Made by a program: the position numbers and the translations under genes. 64,000 nt of DNA from Coptis chinensis. Lineage: Eukaryota > Streptophyta > Magnoliopsida > Ranunculales > Ranunculaceae. The notes beneath the pieces are model-generated. The model saw only the letters and a list, made by a program, of their open reading frames with translations, was not told the origin of the DNA and did no database searches. This document shows, piece by piece, positions 45,832 through 57,482 of the stretch. The stretch lies in NCBI GenBank assembly GCA_015680905.1, contig CM027378.1, positions 58,925,501 to 58,989,500 on the forward strand, in the 5' to 3' direction. How positions within the stretch are numbered: the stretch's first letter is position 1; every line of letters starts with the position of its first letter.

Positions 45832-45836
45832 ATCTT
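45832..45836. repeat. Target site duplication of the second Tat element (left)
   Basis: ATCTT, repeated at 56734-56738. Confidence 0.9.
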
Positions 45837-46522
45837 TGTAAGGGGGATTTCCCGTCACTGACTAGATGACACGTGGACGGAAATGACCTAGGACTATGGA
45901 TACCCGGAATAAGACAAGAACCATCGGATTAGTTCTGGGAATAATTATCTCGTGTTTATCACGGGTGTGTCGTAAGCATGTGCTAGTCACGTGACGAGCC
46001 GCCTCTGAATATACCAGTTCTCCAAGTCATTAGGAATTGATGAAGACAGTTCCTTAATAGAAGAAAACTGAAGAGGGTGATCTTTGATGATAAGGAAGGA
46101 ATTAGAATGACTTATCTTTAAGAGTTACCTTTTAGATCTAATCTTCCCATATGCGATGGGTTATTATGACCAACAAGGAAACCTACCTCTAATAAGATAT
46201 GGTCCAGATTCAGACTTCCATAAGGAGAGGATTCCTAATAGGAAGGCAGAGTCCGAAGATGGAAGGGAACTCACAAGCGGTGAGGCTAACCCTAATCCTA
46301 GGACTCTAAAGGCTCTTCCTATATAAGCCATAGGAATTTGCTCTTAGGAACTACGTGAAATAGGGTTTGATTCTTCTAAATAAATAAGGAGATACGTAGG
46401 CATCCGCAAGACGGTTCAACCCTAAACATTAAATCATCTCATCCCTTCTCCATCAAAATAAAAAAGGTCTAAATCACAAGGTCACTGAGGAGGATAAGGG
46501 GATACTCATAAAATCCCATACA
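45837..46522 (+). mobile_element. 5' LTR of the second Tat element
   Basis: 686 bp, TGTAAGGGGGATTT to TCCCATACA; partner at 56044-56733. In the first 180 bases the two differ at about ten sites, mostly G/A and C/T changes. CCTATATAAGCC near 46319 is a good TATA box, about 200 bp before the LTR end. Confidence 0.93.
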
Positions 46523-46527
46523 TCTTT

Positions 46528-46545
46528 TGGCGCCATCTGTGGGGA
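46528..46545 (+). promoter_or_regulatory. Primer binding site of the second Tat element
   Basis: TGGCGCCATCTGTGGGGA, five bases after the LTR. The outer parts (TGGCGCC and GGGGA) fit the 3' end of plant tRNA-Asp, the middle does not. Confidence 0.65.
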
Positions 46546-46602
46546 CGAAAAGCAGGTAACATTCATTCAGTCAACCAATTTAGTTTAAAAACTCTTAACA
46601 TT

Positions 46603-48413
46603 GTGATGGTAGGAACTAAGAAAACAAAAGGTGGCACCACCACTCGCAGCCTCGCCGTCAGAGAAGAGGAACACGAGATACCTGAAGGAGGGGAGAACGT
46701 CGATCATTATGACGTGAATATTCCCCTTCGAGGACAGGTAACTCGCACTGACGGGCTAGTTGCTCCCGGTGTAGAACCTGACAATGACGCTCAAAGAGAA
46801 CATCAAAATGGTGAGAACGCTACCCTTACCCCAGAGTCTGTTCAGGCAAACCAGGCGATACAAGCTCTGGAACAGCAAATAAGCAACCTTGAGCGAGAAG
46901 TACAACTGCTGAGGCATTTGTATCAATCTGATACAGGGAAGGAGCCACTCATCGATCTCGATGGTGACGACCTTCCAGAGGGCGGTCGACCTAAGAACCC
47001 AAGGCGTGGGGATCCAGTTCGGTGCGAGCCATCGGAATTGAAGTATAGTTGTTCGAATGAACACTCGGGTTTGGCTGAGGAATCAGGGTCAACTGACCAG
47101 GATCACAATGTCAACCCTCGACATCGAAAAAGAATCCCAAACAAGAAAGTTTCTACCAAAGAAAGCACATGGGAAACTGAGAAAAATGACCGGATCCGTT
47201 AGATGCATAGGATAACTGGTAAAGGTAGAAAAATGCAAGACTCCCTTGTTCAATCCGCTATAATGGGGGCAGGCAGATCTCCTTTCTCATCACAAGTAAT
47301 GAGAAAGCCCTATCCCCACGGTTACAGACAACCAAAGTTCAGTATCTTCAATGGTAAGTCAGATCCGGTGGATCATTATTTAGATATCGAGCTACCATGG
47401 GATAGTATGAAAGGTATGACCACGTCATGTGTCAATAGTTCAAAGCTTTCCTGTCTTGATCCACGCTCCAGTGGTACCATAGGTTACCTGAGTGGCAGAT
47501 CAGGTCCTTAGAAGAGCTGTTTAGAACCTTCATCGACAGATACTCGTGCAACAAGCACCAACCGAAATAGATCGATGCACTGTTAAACATCAGGAAAAAG
47601 GACGGAGAGGCATTGAGATCCTACAAGCAACGGTTTATGGAAATTTTGATCCAGATAGAGTCTTGTGACGAACAGACCGCTATAATAGCTTTCAAACAAG
47701 GGTTGGATGAAAATAACGCGTTATTTGGGTCCCTCTCCAGGAAACCACCCCGCGATTTGGAGGAACTTCTAGACAGAGTCGAAACTCATGTAGGGTGGGA
47801 GGAAGATGTCCTGAACAGACGTCAGGAAGCAAAGAAGACTAATCAGGCAACCCCCGTAGTCCCACGAGAGGGGCACAGGAACTCCTCACCTTAAAAGCCA
47901 AAGAGAGACCGCCATCGTGGTCGCCAATGGGTGGAATCCCCATCAAAGGGGCGAATGCCAAGAGGGCAGTACCAGAATTTAGCAAGCAATGGGGATGGAA
48001 AACTACAAAAGAAGCCACCGATAGAAGGAGCTGAAGAAGCTCTTCCCCCGATGGACAGAAACTTTGCTCCTCTAAACAAAATGCTAGACGAGATCCTAGA
48101 CTCGATCAAGAACCAGAGCTACCTCAAATGGCCAGCTCCACTCAAGCCAGGCTCCCTGGGTACCAGAGACCATCAGACTTACTGCAAGTTCCACAAGAGT
48201 AAGGGTCATAGTACCAGGGCATATAGGACCCTGAAAAATGAACTACAGGTTCTGATTGAGAGGGGGTACTTGAAGCAATTCGTAGCACATGAGCAGGCAA
48301 ACGCAATACAACTTGAGGAGATCAGCACGTCAGTTCAAGATCCCCCAAGTACTGCTGGGCCACTCAATGGTCGCGTCCAGATAAACATGATTTCAGGAAA
48401 GGCAAGCAAATGA
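46603..48413 (+). pseudogene. Tat element 2 Gag
   Basis: ATG at 46603 (the previous base pair context AACATTGTGATGG gives a second ATG codon next to it). The N-terminal 199 codons are acidic and Gln-rich, with a coiled-coil-like IQALEQQISNLEREVQLLRH. The gag domain continues in 47203-47511 (YRQPKFSIFNGKSDPVDHY) and 47613-47894 (RSYKQRFMEILIQIESC, IIAFKQGLDENNALFGSL). The nucleocapsid-like part in 47931-48413 holds YCKFHKSKGHSTRAYRTLKN. Breaks: stop at 47200, a frame change and stop at 47511-47613, and a stop at 47894. Otherwise well preserved. Confidence 0.85.
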
Positions 48414-48757
48414 AGTGGACATGTCACAAAAAAGGGTATGCTATACCAAATGCGCGTCGCCAAGCAAATGAAGATCAAGTCAACGCGTTGCCCCACAAAT
48501 GACTAAACATGCAGACCATTGGGTAGGACCTGGCTAAACATGCGGAATTTTAGACATTGCGTAGGACCTGGCTGCATAGACTTCATGTTGTTCCCAACAC
48601 CTATCACCAATGTCTAAAATTCCCACATAATGGGAAAATTGAGACAATCAGAGGAGATCAGGTGGCTGCCAAAACATGCTACACTCTGGCGACAAAGCAG
48701 TCCCCACTCCCTTTAGAACCAATGGAGGTGGGACAACCTGCCAAATAGCAATTACAG
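48414..48757 (+). pseudogene. Tat element 2 protease region, eroded
   Basis: The aspartic protease expected between Gag and RT is not recognisable. The stretch contains stops and a local duplication (TAGGACCTGGCT at about 48525 and 48563). Part of the protease seems to have been deleted or scrambled. Confidence 0.5.
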
Positions 48758-50089
48758 TTGGATCCCCCTCTCCCGGACCTGGTCCCAAGAGAGAGGGAGG
48801 ATCCCCCCTCACTGGAGTCGTTAGAGGAAGTGGAAATCGTGGGAGGAAGCTTACCCAAAATGATTTTCAACGGCACCTTGTTGAGTTCTGAAGAACGCCA
48901 GACTCTTATACACTTCCTCCGAGAACACAAGGACGTATTTGCTTGGTGATTCGAAGAAATGCTAGGAATTAAGTCCCATCTGGCATGCCACCGACTAAAT
49001 GTCCGCAGTGATGTAGTAGTAGCCAAACAGAAATCGAGAAAAATAGGTGTTGACAGATCCAAAGCAGTGAAAGCTGAAGTTGAAAAGCTAAAGGTAGCTA
49101 ATTTTGTCAGGGAAATCAATTTCCCCACCTGGATTTCTAACATTGTCCCAGTACGTAGGAAGAATAGGTCATAGAGAATTTGTATCGACTTTACAGATAT
49201 GAACCGTGCGTGTCTAAAAGATAGTTACCCTCTACCATGAATTGACAAGTTGGTGGATGCAACAGCTGAACATGAATTGTTATCCTTCACAGATGGGTCG
49301 TCTGGCTAAAACCAGATCCTATTACATGAGGAAGACCACAAGCATGCTAGTTTCACAACCGTGGATGGCATGTACTATTACCAAGTCATGCCATTCGGAC
49401 TGAAAAATGCGGGTGCCACGTACCAACGTTTGGTAAACATGATGTTTGAGGGATTGATAGGCAATATTGTGGAAGTGTATGTAGATGATTTCTTGATCAA
49501 AAGCCTAAGATGTGGAGATCACCTTTCCCACCTGAAACGTGCATTTGACATTCTGCGAGAGTATCGCATGAAACTCAACTCAGCGAAATGCGCTTTCGCT
49601 ATCTCATCAGGGAAGTTTTTAGGATATTTGGTTACTAAGCGAGGAATCGAGGCAAACCCAGATCAGATTGAGGCGCTTATAGAAATGTCTTCACCTAAAA
49701 ACATGAAAGAGGTCCAAAAAGTCACAGGTAAGTTAGCAACTCTGAATAGGTTAATTTCCAATAGTTCAAATAAGTGCAGACCTTTGTTCCAATTACTGCG
49801 AAAAAATACCTCATTTGCATGGACAGAAGGCTGCCAAAAAGCATTCGATCAACTCAAAACGTACCTAGGGTCACCACCAATCCTTTCCAAACCAGTTGAG
49901 GGAGAAGTTCTAGGTCTTTATCTCTCTTCATATGACTACAGTATCAGTTCTATATTGATACGTGTGGACGAAAAGAAGGTTGAAAAACCTATCTATTTCT
50001 TGAGTCGAACGCTCCTACCGGTAGAAACAAGGTACCCTAAACTCAAAAGAGTCGTTTTAGCCTTTGTTTTTCCGGCAGACAAATTATGA
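48758..50089 (+). pseudogene. Tat element 2 reverse transcriptase and RNase H
   Basis: Opens with the ERQTLIHFLREHKDVFAW segment, a stop at about 48949, then fingers to 49170. The palm and thumb are in the frame 49361-50089 (VMPFGLKNAGATYQRLVNMM, VEVYVDDFLIKS with intact YVDD). The native RNase H part follows (IYFLSRTLLPVETRYPKL). Stops at about 49170 and 49308 separate the pieces. The RT is close in style to that of the first Tat element, but clearly a different family by sequence. Confidence 0.88.
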
Positions 50090-50260
50090 CCATATTTCCA
50101 ATCCCACACTATCAGAGTAATCTCATAATACCAGTTACGATTAGTTCTGGAAAGACCGAACAGGTCAGGAAGGTTAGCTAAGTGGTCCGTGCAACTATCA
50201 GAGTATGATATAATCTACGTCCCATAAATCTCAGAGAAGGGTCAGGCACTAGCAGAATTT

Positions 50261-50790
50261 TTGGGAGATTTCCCAATGACCTACACTGGGTATGACTCAA
50301 CAATCCCCAGTTCAAATGATAGTACCCTGCTGAAATCTCCAAGTGCGCGTCCAGACCCTTGGGAGCCACGCTCTGGATGGCGACTGTTTGTGGATGGATC
50401 TTCAAATGACAAAGGTGCAGGAGTTGGAGCTGTGTTAGTTACTCTTGACAACATGCGACTGGAGAAATATGTTCAGTTAGGTTGGAATGCCTCTAACAAT
50501 GAAGCAGAGTATGAGGCGACTCTTGCTAGCCTCACGATGGCTCTCAACCTGGGCTTAACACACCTTACTGTTTTTAGTGACTCGCAGCTAGTTGTGTTTC
50601 AAGTAGATGGAGATTACGAGGCCAGAGATGAACGAATGGAAAAATACCTGGAACTGGTAAGGGGTCTTCAGAGTAAGTTCTAGAATATTGAGTTTTATCA
50701 ACTGCCCCGCTCAGAAAATCGACACGCAAATGCGCTAGCATATGTTGCCTCAATGTTGGGCAACTGTGAGTCTCGCTCCATCCCTATAGA
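50261..50790 (+). pseudogene. Tat element 2 archaeal-type RNase H
   Basis: WRLFVDGSSNDKGAGVGAVL, WNASNNEAEYEATLAS and HLTVFSDSQLVVFQVDG show the second RNase H with its acidic residues intact. The frame is open to a TAG at about 50681, after which the tail continues (RSENRHANALAYVAS). Confidence 0.88.
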
Positions 50791-50866
50791 GTTCCAGGAC
50801 AAACCTAGCATCCATGCACCCAATGTTACAGCAGTTTGTGTTATTCCAGTCACCACACCAAACTAG

Positions 50867-52036
50867 ATGGATCCATACAAGTCTTACCTTAAGGACGAGA
50901 CACTCCCAGAGGATAGGAACACGACAAAGTGCCTGCTTGCAAAGGTACCAAGATGCACCCTCATTAAGGATGATTTATACAAGATGTCATTCCTGGGGCC
51001 TCACCTACGATGTCTCTCCCCGGACCTCGCTAAACAGGTCATGCGAGAGGTTCACGAAGGAGTTTGTGGCAACCACGCTGGGGGCAGAACACTCACTCTC
51101 AAGATCCTAAGGTAAAGGTACTTTTGGCCTTACATGCAAAAGGATGAACAAGTTTTTTCCCACAACAGAGCTACACCCATTGGCCAGCCCATGGCCATTT
51201 GCGCAATGGAGAACTAACATTGTAGGACCCTTGCCACCCACCCTCGACAATATCAGATTCTTACTGGTCACGACGGACTACTTCACCAAGTGGATAGAAG
51301 CAGTTCCACTCATCTTCATTCGAGAAAAGGATGTCAGAAAGTTCATTTGGAACAATATTGTATATAGGTTTGGCATACCCGGGTCATCATCTCATATAAT
51401 TGGCAACAGTTTGTTGGTGGATCGGTGCCCGAGCTCTGTGAAGAGTTGCACATCACCCATCATTTTTCAACCCCAAGGTATCCACAAGGCAATGGCAAGG
51501 TTGAGGCCTCCAATAGAGTTATTTTGGATAACATGAAGCTCAAACTAGATGACGCGAAGGGTTTGTGGGTCGAGGAATTATCTAAAGTCCTATGGGCGTA
51601 CCGAACTACACCCAGACGATCGACTGGTGAGTCTCCATTTTCACTGACCTACAGAACTGAAGCTGTCATACCTCCCGAACTGGTAGCCCCCACTCAGAAA
51701 TCAGACATTGTGCAGACACTGGACAATGAAGAGTTATTATGCAGATAAATGGATCTCCTAGATGAAAAGCGGGAAGGCACCGCATTACGTTTGGCTGCCA
51801 ACCAGCAGATTCTGAAGTGATCATATGATAAGAGAGTCCGAATTCGGGCTTTCAAATCCGGCGATCTAGTTCTTCGTGAGATCTCAGAGCATAACGACAA
51901 GCTAGGGCCCAACTGGGAGGGACCCTACATTGTCGACAAGGTCGGCCGAACTGGTTTTTACTACTTACGTACTGTTGAAAGGGACGTTATTGTCAAACCA
52001 TGGAATGCAGAGCACCTCCGCAAGTACTATCAGTAA
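50867..52036 (+). pseudogene. Tat element 2 integrase
   Basis: N-terminal zinc-binding region (HEGVCGNHAGGRTL) is followed by a stop and a deletion that removes the Cys pair. The core follows in 51144-51536 (WRTNIVGPLPPTLD with Asn in place of the first catalytic Asp, DYFTKWIEAVPL). The frame 51425-51748 carries the catalytic Glu (YPQGNGKVEASNRVI) and LWAYRTTPRRSTGESPF. The C-terminal part to 52036 has NWEGPYIVDKVGRTG and ends HLRKYYQ, TAA. The second Asp region (about 51380) is damaged. Confidence 0.85.
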
Positions 52037-52150
52037 ATTATTATTTCATACTTCTTTATGCATTATTTATTCTCTCCAGTTATCAATAAAGTTCCTCACC
52101 TTGCAATCTAATCTCTTCCTTGCGTCAGCTCTTTATTTATTATCCACAAT

Positions 52151-52432
52151 GGACTAAGCCTTTAGGGAATTAACTACTCATTATCTGTTCAAGAATATTG
52201 TATGCCAATTTGCTTTGGAACCAGAGATACTGTGTTTGGGGATGCAGCATGAACTATACGCCAATTCTTTAAAACTGAGATTATCCTCGATGGGTTAAGC
52301 CTTTAAGGAATCTAACCACACTAACTGTTTAGTAAATTGTATGCCAGCTTGACTTAGAACCAGAGATAGTGTTCTTGGGAGCCCGAACTGTATGCCAGTT
52401 CCTTGCGTTCTCATAACATCACTAATGGGGGT
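52151..52432 (+). repeat. Two imperfect tandem repeats of about 142 bp
   Basis: Units start at about 52150 and 52291, each with TAAGCCTTTA near the start, then TTGTATGCCA and AACCAGAGATA. They lie in the spacer between pol and the antisense gene, as in the first Tat element, but are unrelated in sequence. Confidence 0.75.
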
Positions 52433-52991
52433 TACTGGAAAGATTTGGGTTGGATCCATATCCTAGCACACGATCACTAGCCTAGAATTATATCGGCATG
52501 ATTGTGCTGAGGAAGACTCCCCCACTGTTGCTCTGGCGATAACCTATTTATTTTTTAAATAAATAGGACATATCGTTATTAAACACAATATCGTGCTCAA
52601 GGCACTAAGTTACCTTCGCATAGACATACAGCTCCTCTGTGACGCTGTTTCTCTATTACGATCGAACTTTCAGTTATGGTTAAACTTGAACGGCTCCCAT
52701 GATATCCTGATCAGATTCTGGTTACGCCTCTATTTAACCTGTTTAGCCTATTAGGGTCACCTATTGTTGTTCCAAATGAACTTTGGGGGCATCAGGGGTA
52801 GAATGTGCATAGTAGTTCATGTCATAATATGATGTATAACATAGAATGTCTTAAATGCATGCGTAAACTAGAAGAGCTGCAATGCTCAGTAAGTAAATAG
52901 TATGTGAGCAACATAGCTCAATATTACAGACCCATATAAATATTGTTTCAAAATAAATGTTTTCTAAATCATGAATTGAATAGCTAAGTCT
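52433..52991. other. Spacer of the second Tat element
   Basis: No open frame or motif recognised between the tandem repeats and the end of the antisense gene. Confidence 0.4.
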
Positions 52992-55695
52992 TTACTTAGC
53001 TTGTTGAGCAAGGGTAGAATTGAATTTCGGTTCAGCATCACTACTTGCTATTGCACCAGCATCAAGAGCTCCTAGGCCACTCTCAGGAACTGACTTTGCG
53101 GTTGGATTGGCTGGGACGGTTGAGGGCTGAACATAACATTCACCTGAAACAGGCACAGGCAAAAAAGGAAGATGGACGTCAGGCATGTCGTCATCGGTGT
53201 CTTCTCCAGAAGATGAGGAAGCATCAAGCATAAGTTCATTCTGAATCGCTGAGATACTAGTAGTCAGGTCAGGAAATAAGATGAAAGGGTTAGTCACTCA
53301 CCCCTGATCAACTACCTGAGAAACGTACCCAGTAGCCTCAATAGCCTCCTCAAACTTAACTTGTTTGGCTGCATTAAAGGAGTCTTCAGAAACATCAAGT
53401 ACTCTCAGGGCAAAATGAATAGCATTTTCAGTTGACCTCTTCTTTACTTCTTGCATCACCTTAGAATAGAACTCAGAGGTCTCTGCCAAGAGATCACCAG
53501 CCTTCTTTTCATAACGTAAACGCTTCTTTTTGAGAGCTCTCTCATAACCTGTCATAACTTCATTAGTATGAGTAATGGCCTGGCCAAGGGTTATCATCTC
53601 GGTATTCCTACGGTTAAGCTCCTCCTGGACTTGGTCATTCTTTGCTTGTAGTGTGGTGAATTGGGAGTGCAACTCCAAGAATTTCACTTTCCAAAAGGCA
53701 GCCTCGGCAGCTCCCTTTTGGGCCTTATCTAGAGAGTTTCGAAGGTTGGCAATCGTCTCTCTCATGTTCCTAAAATCAGCATCTGACTTCTTCTCTTTGG
53801 CCAAAAGTTGGTCGACATGGGTTTGCAGTTCCTCAGCTCTTTTCTCAGCAACCTCTTTCGCCTAGTTCAACTCACCAGTGGCCATGTCATCGGCAGCTGT
53901 ACTGGCTGAGGTCACAAAGATTGGTTCTTTCATGGCCAAGAAGTTATTCACTAACTGAAAAAGAATATAGGGTGTGCAAGCAACACAATGAGAAAAATAG
54001 GACATTGTACAGAGAAGGAAATTTTACCTTAGCAAGATAAACGACAGATATGTGAAATGACAGATCCAGACTACCAGCCATACTAGCTTCAGCTCTATCA
54101 ATAGGAAGTCGCGCAGCTTCTAGAACTCCAAGCGCGATGTCAACATCATTAACTGAGTGCTTATTGGTAACGGGAAGCTCATCAGGTCGGCCCCAATGCC
54201 TCATCTCCACGATCATCTCCCTTTCAGGAGAGTCTGGGGATTATGGCAAGAATGGCATATCATCTACCCTCCTCCTCCTATGTGCATCCCCAACTTGAGG
54301 AGGAAGGAGAGCAACAGTTACAGCGCCCGTCTCAATGACACCTTTCCCCTTTCGGTCATCGAGGAGGGAAGGATTAGCAGTCAACGGTACATGGTTACCA
54401 ACCTGTTCAAAACCTACGAGAGGGTCTGGAACTGGTAGTGGTGCAGTAACTTCCTCAAAAAACTTACCCAAACTTGGAACATTCACAGAGCCTTAAAAGA
54501 TGTCTCTTTATCCACAGATAGAGGACGAAATTTGGTTCTCTTACTTTAGGCTGTAGCACCAGGAGCAAGAGCAAAATCAGTTCTCTTCGACTTTGAGCGG
54601 TTAAACACACGTACTTCCCTTTTAAAATTGCTAGTAGCCAAAAGTTTGTGCGGCAGTTCAAGGCCCCTCCCACCAGTGATTACACAATCATCACTGACAT
54701 CAGGCTCTTGAACTATACCTGATGTGGCAGCGTCACTGGAAGTCATGATAGAACTCTTCTCTTTACAGTTTCCCTTTCTTCTAGTATTAAGAGAAGATTC
54801 GTCCTGACCTGGAGGAGGAGGAAGAAGACCATCATCTTGATCTACAAGAGGAGGGAGTACTGTGCACCTAGAGTTCACAGTGTTAATCCCAAACGGAGAA
54901 AAGCCGGGGGCAAGTGTCAGCAGTTCTTCAACAGACATGTTGAAATACTCAAAGAGGCGGGTGGGACCAGGAACTACCACCCAGGGCATCCTCTGGTCTT
55001 TGGAGATCTTGTTGATGAAATTCACAGTAGCAGCATCAGTTGCGGTAAGTTGGTTCCATGGGGAAGAGTCACCTAAGAGATAATAACAAGAGAAATCAGT
55101 TGAAAGCACTTATGGAGGATTTGTAAATTCATGAGAAAATATGCTTACTGGTCGGTACATGAGTATGTTTTATGGGTACAGGAATCCCCACTGATTCGCC
55201 ATGAGCATCTTGAGGACGAAGGTCCCACTCATCACCCAGCACTCGAATGTGGTGATCAGCCCAACCATCATCACTGTGTTTTCCCTTGAAGAAGACGATC
55301 GGAGCATTCTTGTCCCTACTCATAAGGTAGTAGTAAGACTGGTCCCGAATGCGACGGACCTCATAAAAATACCCAAACATCTATATGTTCAAGACGAATC
55401 CATGCCTATTTGCCAGTATGGCAGAGTACATGACAGTTTTGTAAAACATGGGCGCCGCTTGACCAAGGACAAGATTGAAGTGGATCAGACACTCCCTCAA
55501 TAATGGGTAGAGAGGAAGAGTGAGACCGGCCCTGAGTTGGCCAATTGTGACGAGCGCAACCTCCTTGTAGGCTAACTCATTAGATAATCTCCCCCACTCA
55601 AGCCCAATATTGGCAGGGATGTGAAATCTCTCTCTAATCAGCTCTAGGGAAGAGAGATCCCCGAAGTTGATAAGTGACCAATTTGGGTTCGTCAT
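52992..55695 (-). pseudogene. Antisense accessory gene of the second Tat element, with two introns
   Basis: Starts at ATG 55695 on the strand opposite to pol. Exon 1 (to 55149) has FHIPANIGLEWGRLSNE, VTIGQLRAGLTLPLYPLL and YYYLMSRDKNAPIVFFKG, with one TAG at 55381-55383; this resembles the putative gypsy type transposon family (PF04195). A 76 bp intron (55073-55148, GTAAGC to TTAG, phase 1) restores an open frame. Exon 2 includes NLWNQLT-like and low-complexity parts, one frameshift near 54490 and one stop at 54241. A second intron of 73 bp (53955-54027, GTAAAA to TTTTTCAG) leads to a long coiled coil (53298-53933: RNMRETIANLRNSLDKAQK and following), with one TAG at about 53862. The tail 52992-53297 is acidic. 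About 800 codons in all. Role unknown. Confidence 0.7.
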
Positions 55696-55799
55696 AGTCA
55701 GAAAGAGTAGAAAGTTTGAATTTTTAGTTAAACCCTAGCGGGAGAGCAAAAAGTTCATATACAGGGAAAGCTAGCAGAAGAGATAAGGAAGATTCTCTC

Positions 55800-55822
55800 T
55801 CCAAGCCCCTCATATACAGATG
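55800..55822 (-). promoter_or_regulatory. Possible TATA region for the antisense gene
   Basis: Minus strand CTGTATATGAGGGG, about 115 bp upstream of the ATG at 55695 and followed by a CT-rich stretch. Position is compatible with a core promoter. Inference only. Confidence 0.3.
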
Positions 55823-56028
55823 GGATGGACGGTTACGATTAACCCAAGCGTTGCGCCTTTTCGGGATGGAACTGCCATCATTACCTTTTTCGGGAAACGG
55901 CGTGTTTGCTCGAGCCATCTTTTCAGAGCTTTAATTAGGTGAGTCCGTAAGCAGTTCCAACAACTGTTTATGAAAAAGATTCTCGCTCCAAAAGCAGAGT
56001 CGCTTCAAGCGCCCGCATGCTAGATGGC

Positions 56029-56043
56029 ACGAGAGGGGGTATC
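56029..56043 (+). promoter_or_regulatory. Polypurine tract of the second Tat element
   Basis: ACGAGAGGGGGTATC immediately upstream of the 3' LTR; the GAGAGGGGG part is the likely plus-strand primer. Confidence 0.65.
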
Positions 56044-56733
56044 TGTAAGGGGGATTTCCTGTCATTGACTAAGATGACACGTGGGCGGGAAATGACCTAG
56101 GACTATGGATACCCGGAATAAGACGAGAACCATCGGATTAGTTCTGGGAATAAGTTATCTCGTGTTTATCACGGGTGTGTCATAAGCATGTGCTAGTCAC
56201 GTGACAAGCCGCTTCTGAATATACCAGTTCTCCAAGTCGTTAGGAACTGATGAAGACAGTTCCTAAACATAAGAAAACTGAAGAGGGCGATCTTTGATGA
56301 TAAGGAAGGAATCAGAATGACATATCTTTAAGAGTTAACTTTTAGATCTAATCTTCCCATATGCGATGGGGTTATTATGACCAACAAGGAAATCTACCTC
56401 TAATAAGATATGATCTAGATTCAGACTTCCATAAAGAGAGGATTCCTAATAGAAAGGCAGAGTCCAAAGATAGAAGGGAACTCACAAGCGGTGAGGCCAA
56501 CCCTAATCCTAGGACTCTCAAGGCTCTTTCTATATAAGCCATAGAAATTCGCTCTTAGGAACTACGTGAAATAGAGTTTGATTCTTCTAAATAAACAAGG
56601 AGATACATAGGTAGCCGCAAGACGGTTCAACCCTGAACATTAAATCATTTCATCCCTTTTCCATCAAAATAAAAAAGTTATGAATCACAAGATCATTGAG
56701 GAGGATCAGGAGATACTCATAAAATCCCCTACA
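56044..56733 (+). mobile_element. 3' LTR of the second Tat element
   Basis: 690 bp, TGTAAGGGGGATTTCCTG to CCCCTACA; partner of 45837-46522. Followed by the target duplication ATCTT at 56734-56738. Confidence 0.93.
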
Positions 56734-56738
56734 ATCTT
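56734..56738. repeat. Target site duplication of the second Tat element (right)
   Basis: ATCTT, identical to 45832-45836. Confidence 0.9.
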
Positions 56739-57482
56739 GATTAGACAGTCCCCATTACTCATTTCTGTTAACTAGCAGAACCCATGACAACTATCCATAC
56801 CTTCAGTGGTTGGATTCATCTGGTGAACCTGCATTTCGATCAAACACACCCCCTACTGGCCCTACCCCCAGCTAGGAAGTAGGTAGATGATGCATGCGAT
56901 TCACAAACAAGCATACAGTACTTATTATGAACTTAGCACTAGCTAGAGTTAAGAAGGTAAGCAGCATATACCCAAACCTCCTTATTCTGCTACTCTTTAA
57001 GGCGGCAAAGTCAGGTAGCTTCTAGAAGTTACAGGATAAAATGGAAGGTACAAATATATGGTAATTGTCAGTGAGATTGTAAAAATGGAAATGAACAGTT
57101 TATTTTGTACTTTAAAATTTTTAACCTTTCACCAAATTACTATGTAATTATGTATTCCACTTGTGGGTGAGACTGATAGACACAAGGGAGCACAATAAAG
57201 ACAGACAAACCACATATATGTGGTTTACTACTTTAATATACATTTCTCAAAGCAAACCATTCTAAAGAATCTCCGAGGGAAGATCTACAGAAACCTGGAA
57301 GTGCCACTATAACTGGTTACAACCTTGTGAAATAAACAAAATTACAGATGAAAAGAACCATCTCTTATGTGTGCCAGGAGTTGAGAATCATTCTACTGTA
57401 CATTTATAAATGGAATTGGATGTTTTCATATCTATCAATGGATGATAATCCAATGTTGTTTCATCAGGGCAAACCGTTATTC
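56739..57482. other. Host intergenic DNA and probable 3' UTR of the D27-like gene
   Basis: Unique-looking sequence with no ORF. The part next to 57483 should hold the 3' untranslated region of the minus-strand gene. It continues the host sequence that ends at 45831. Confidence 0.45.
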
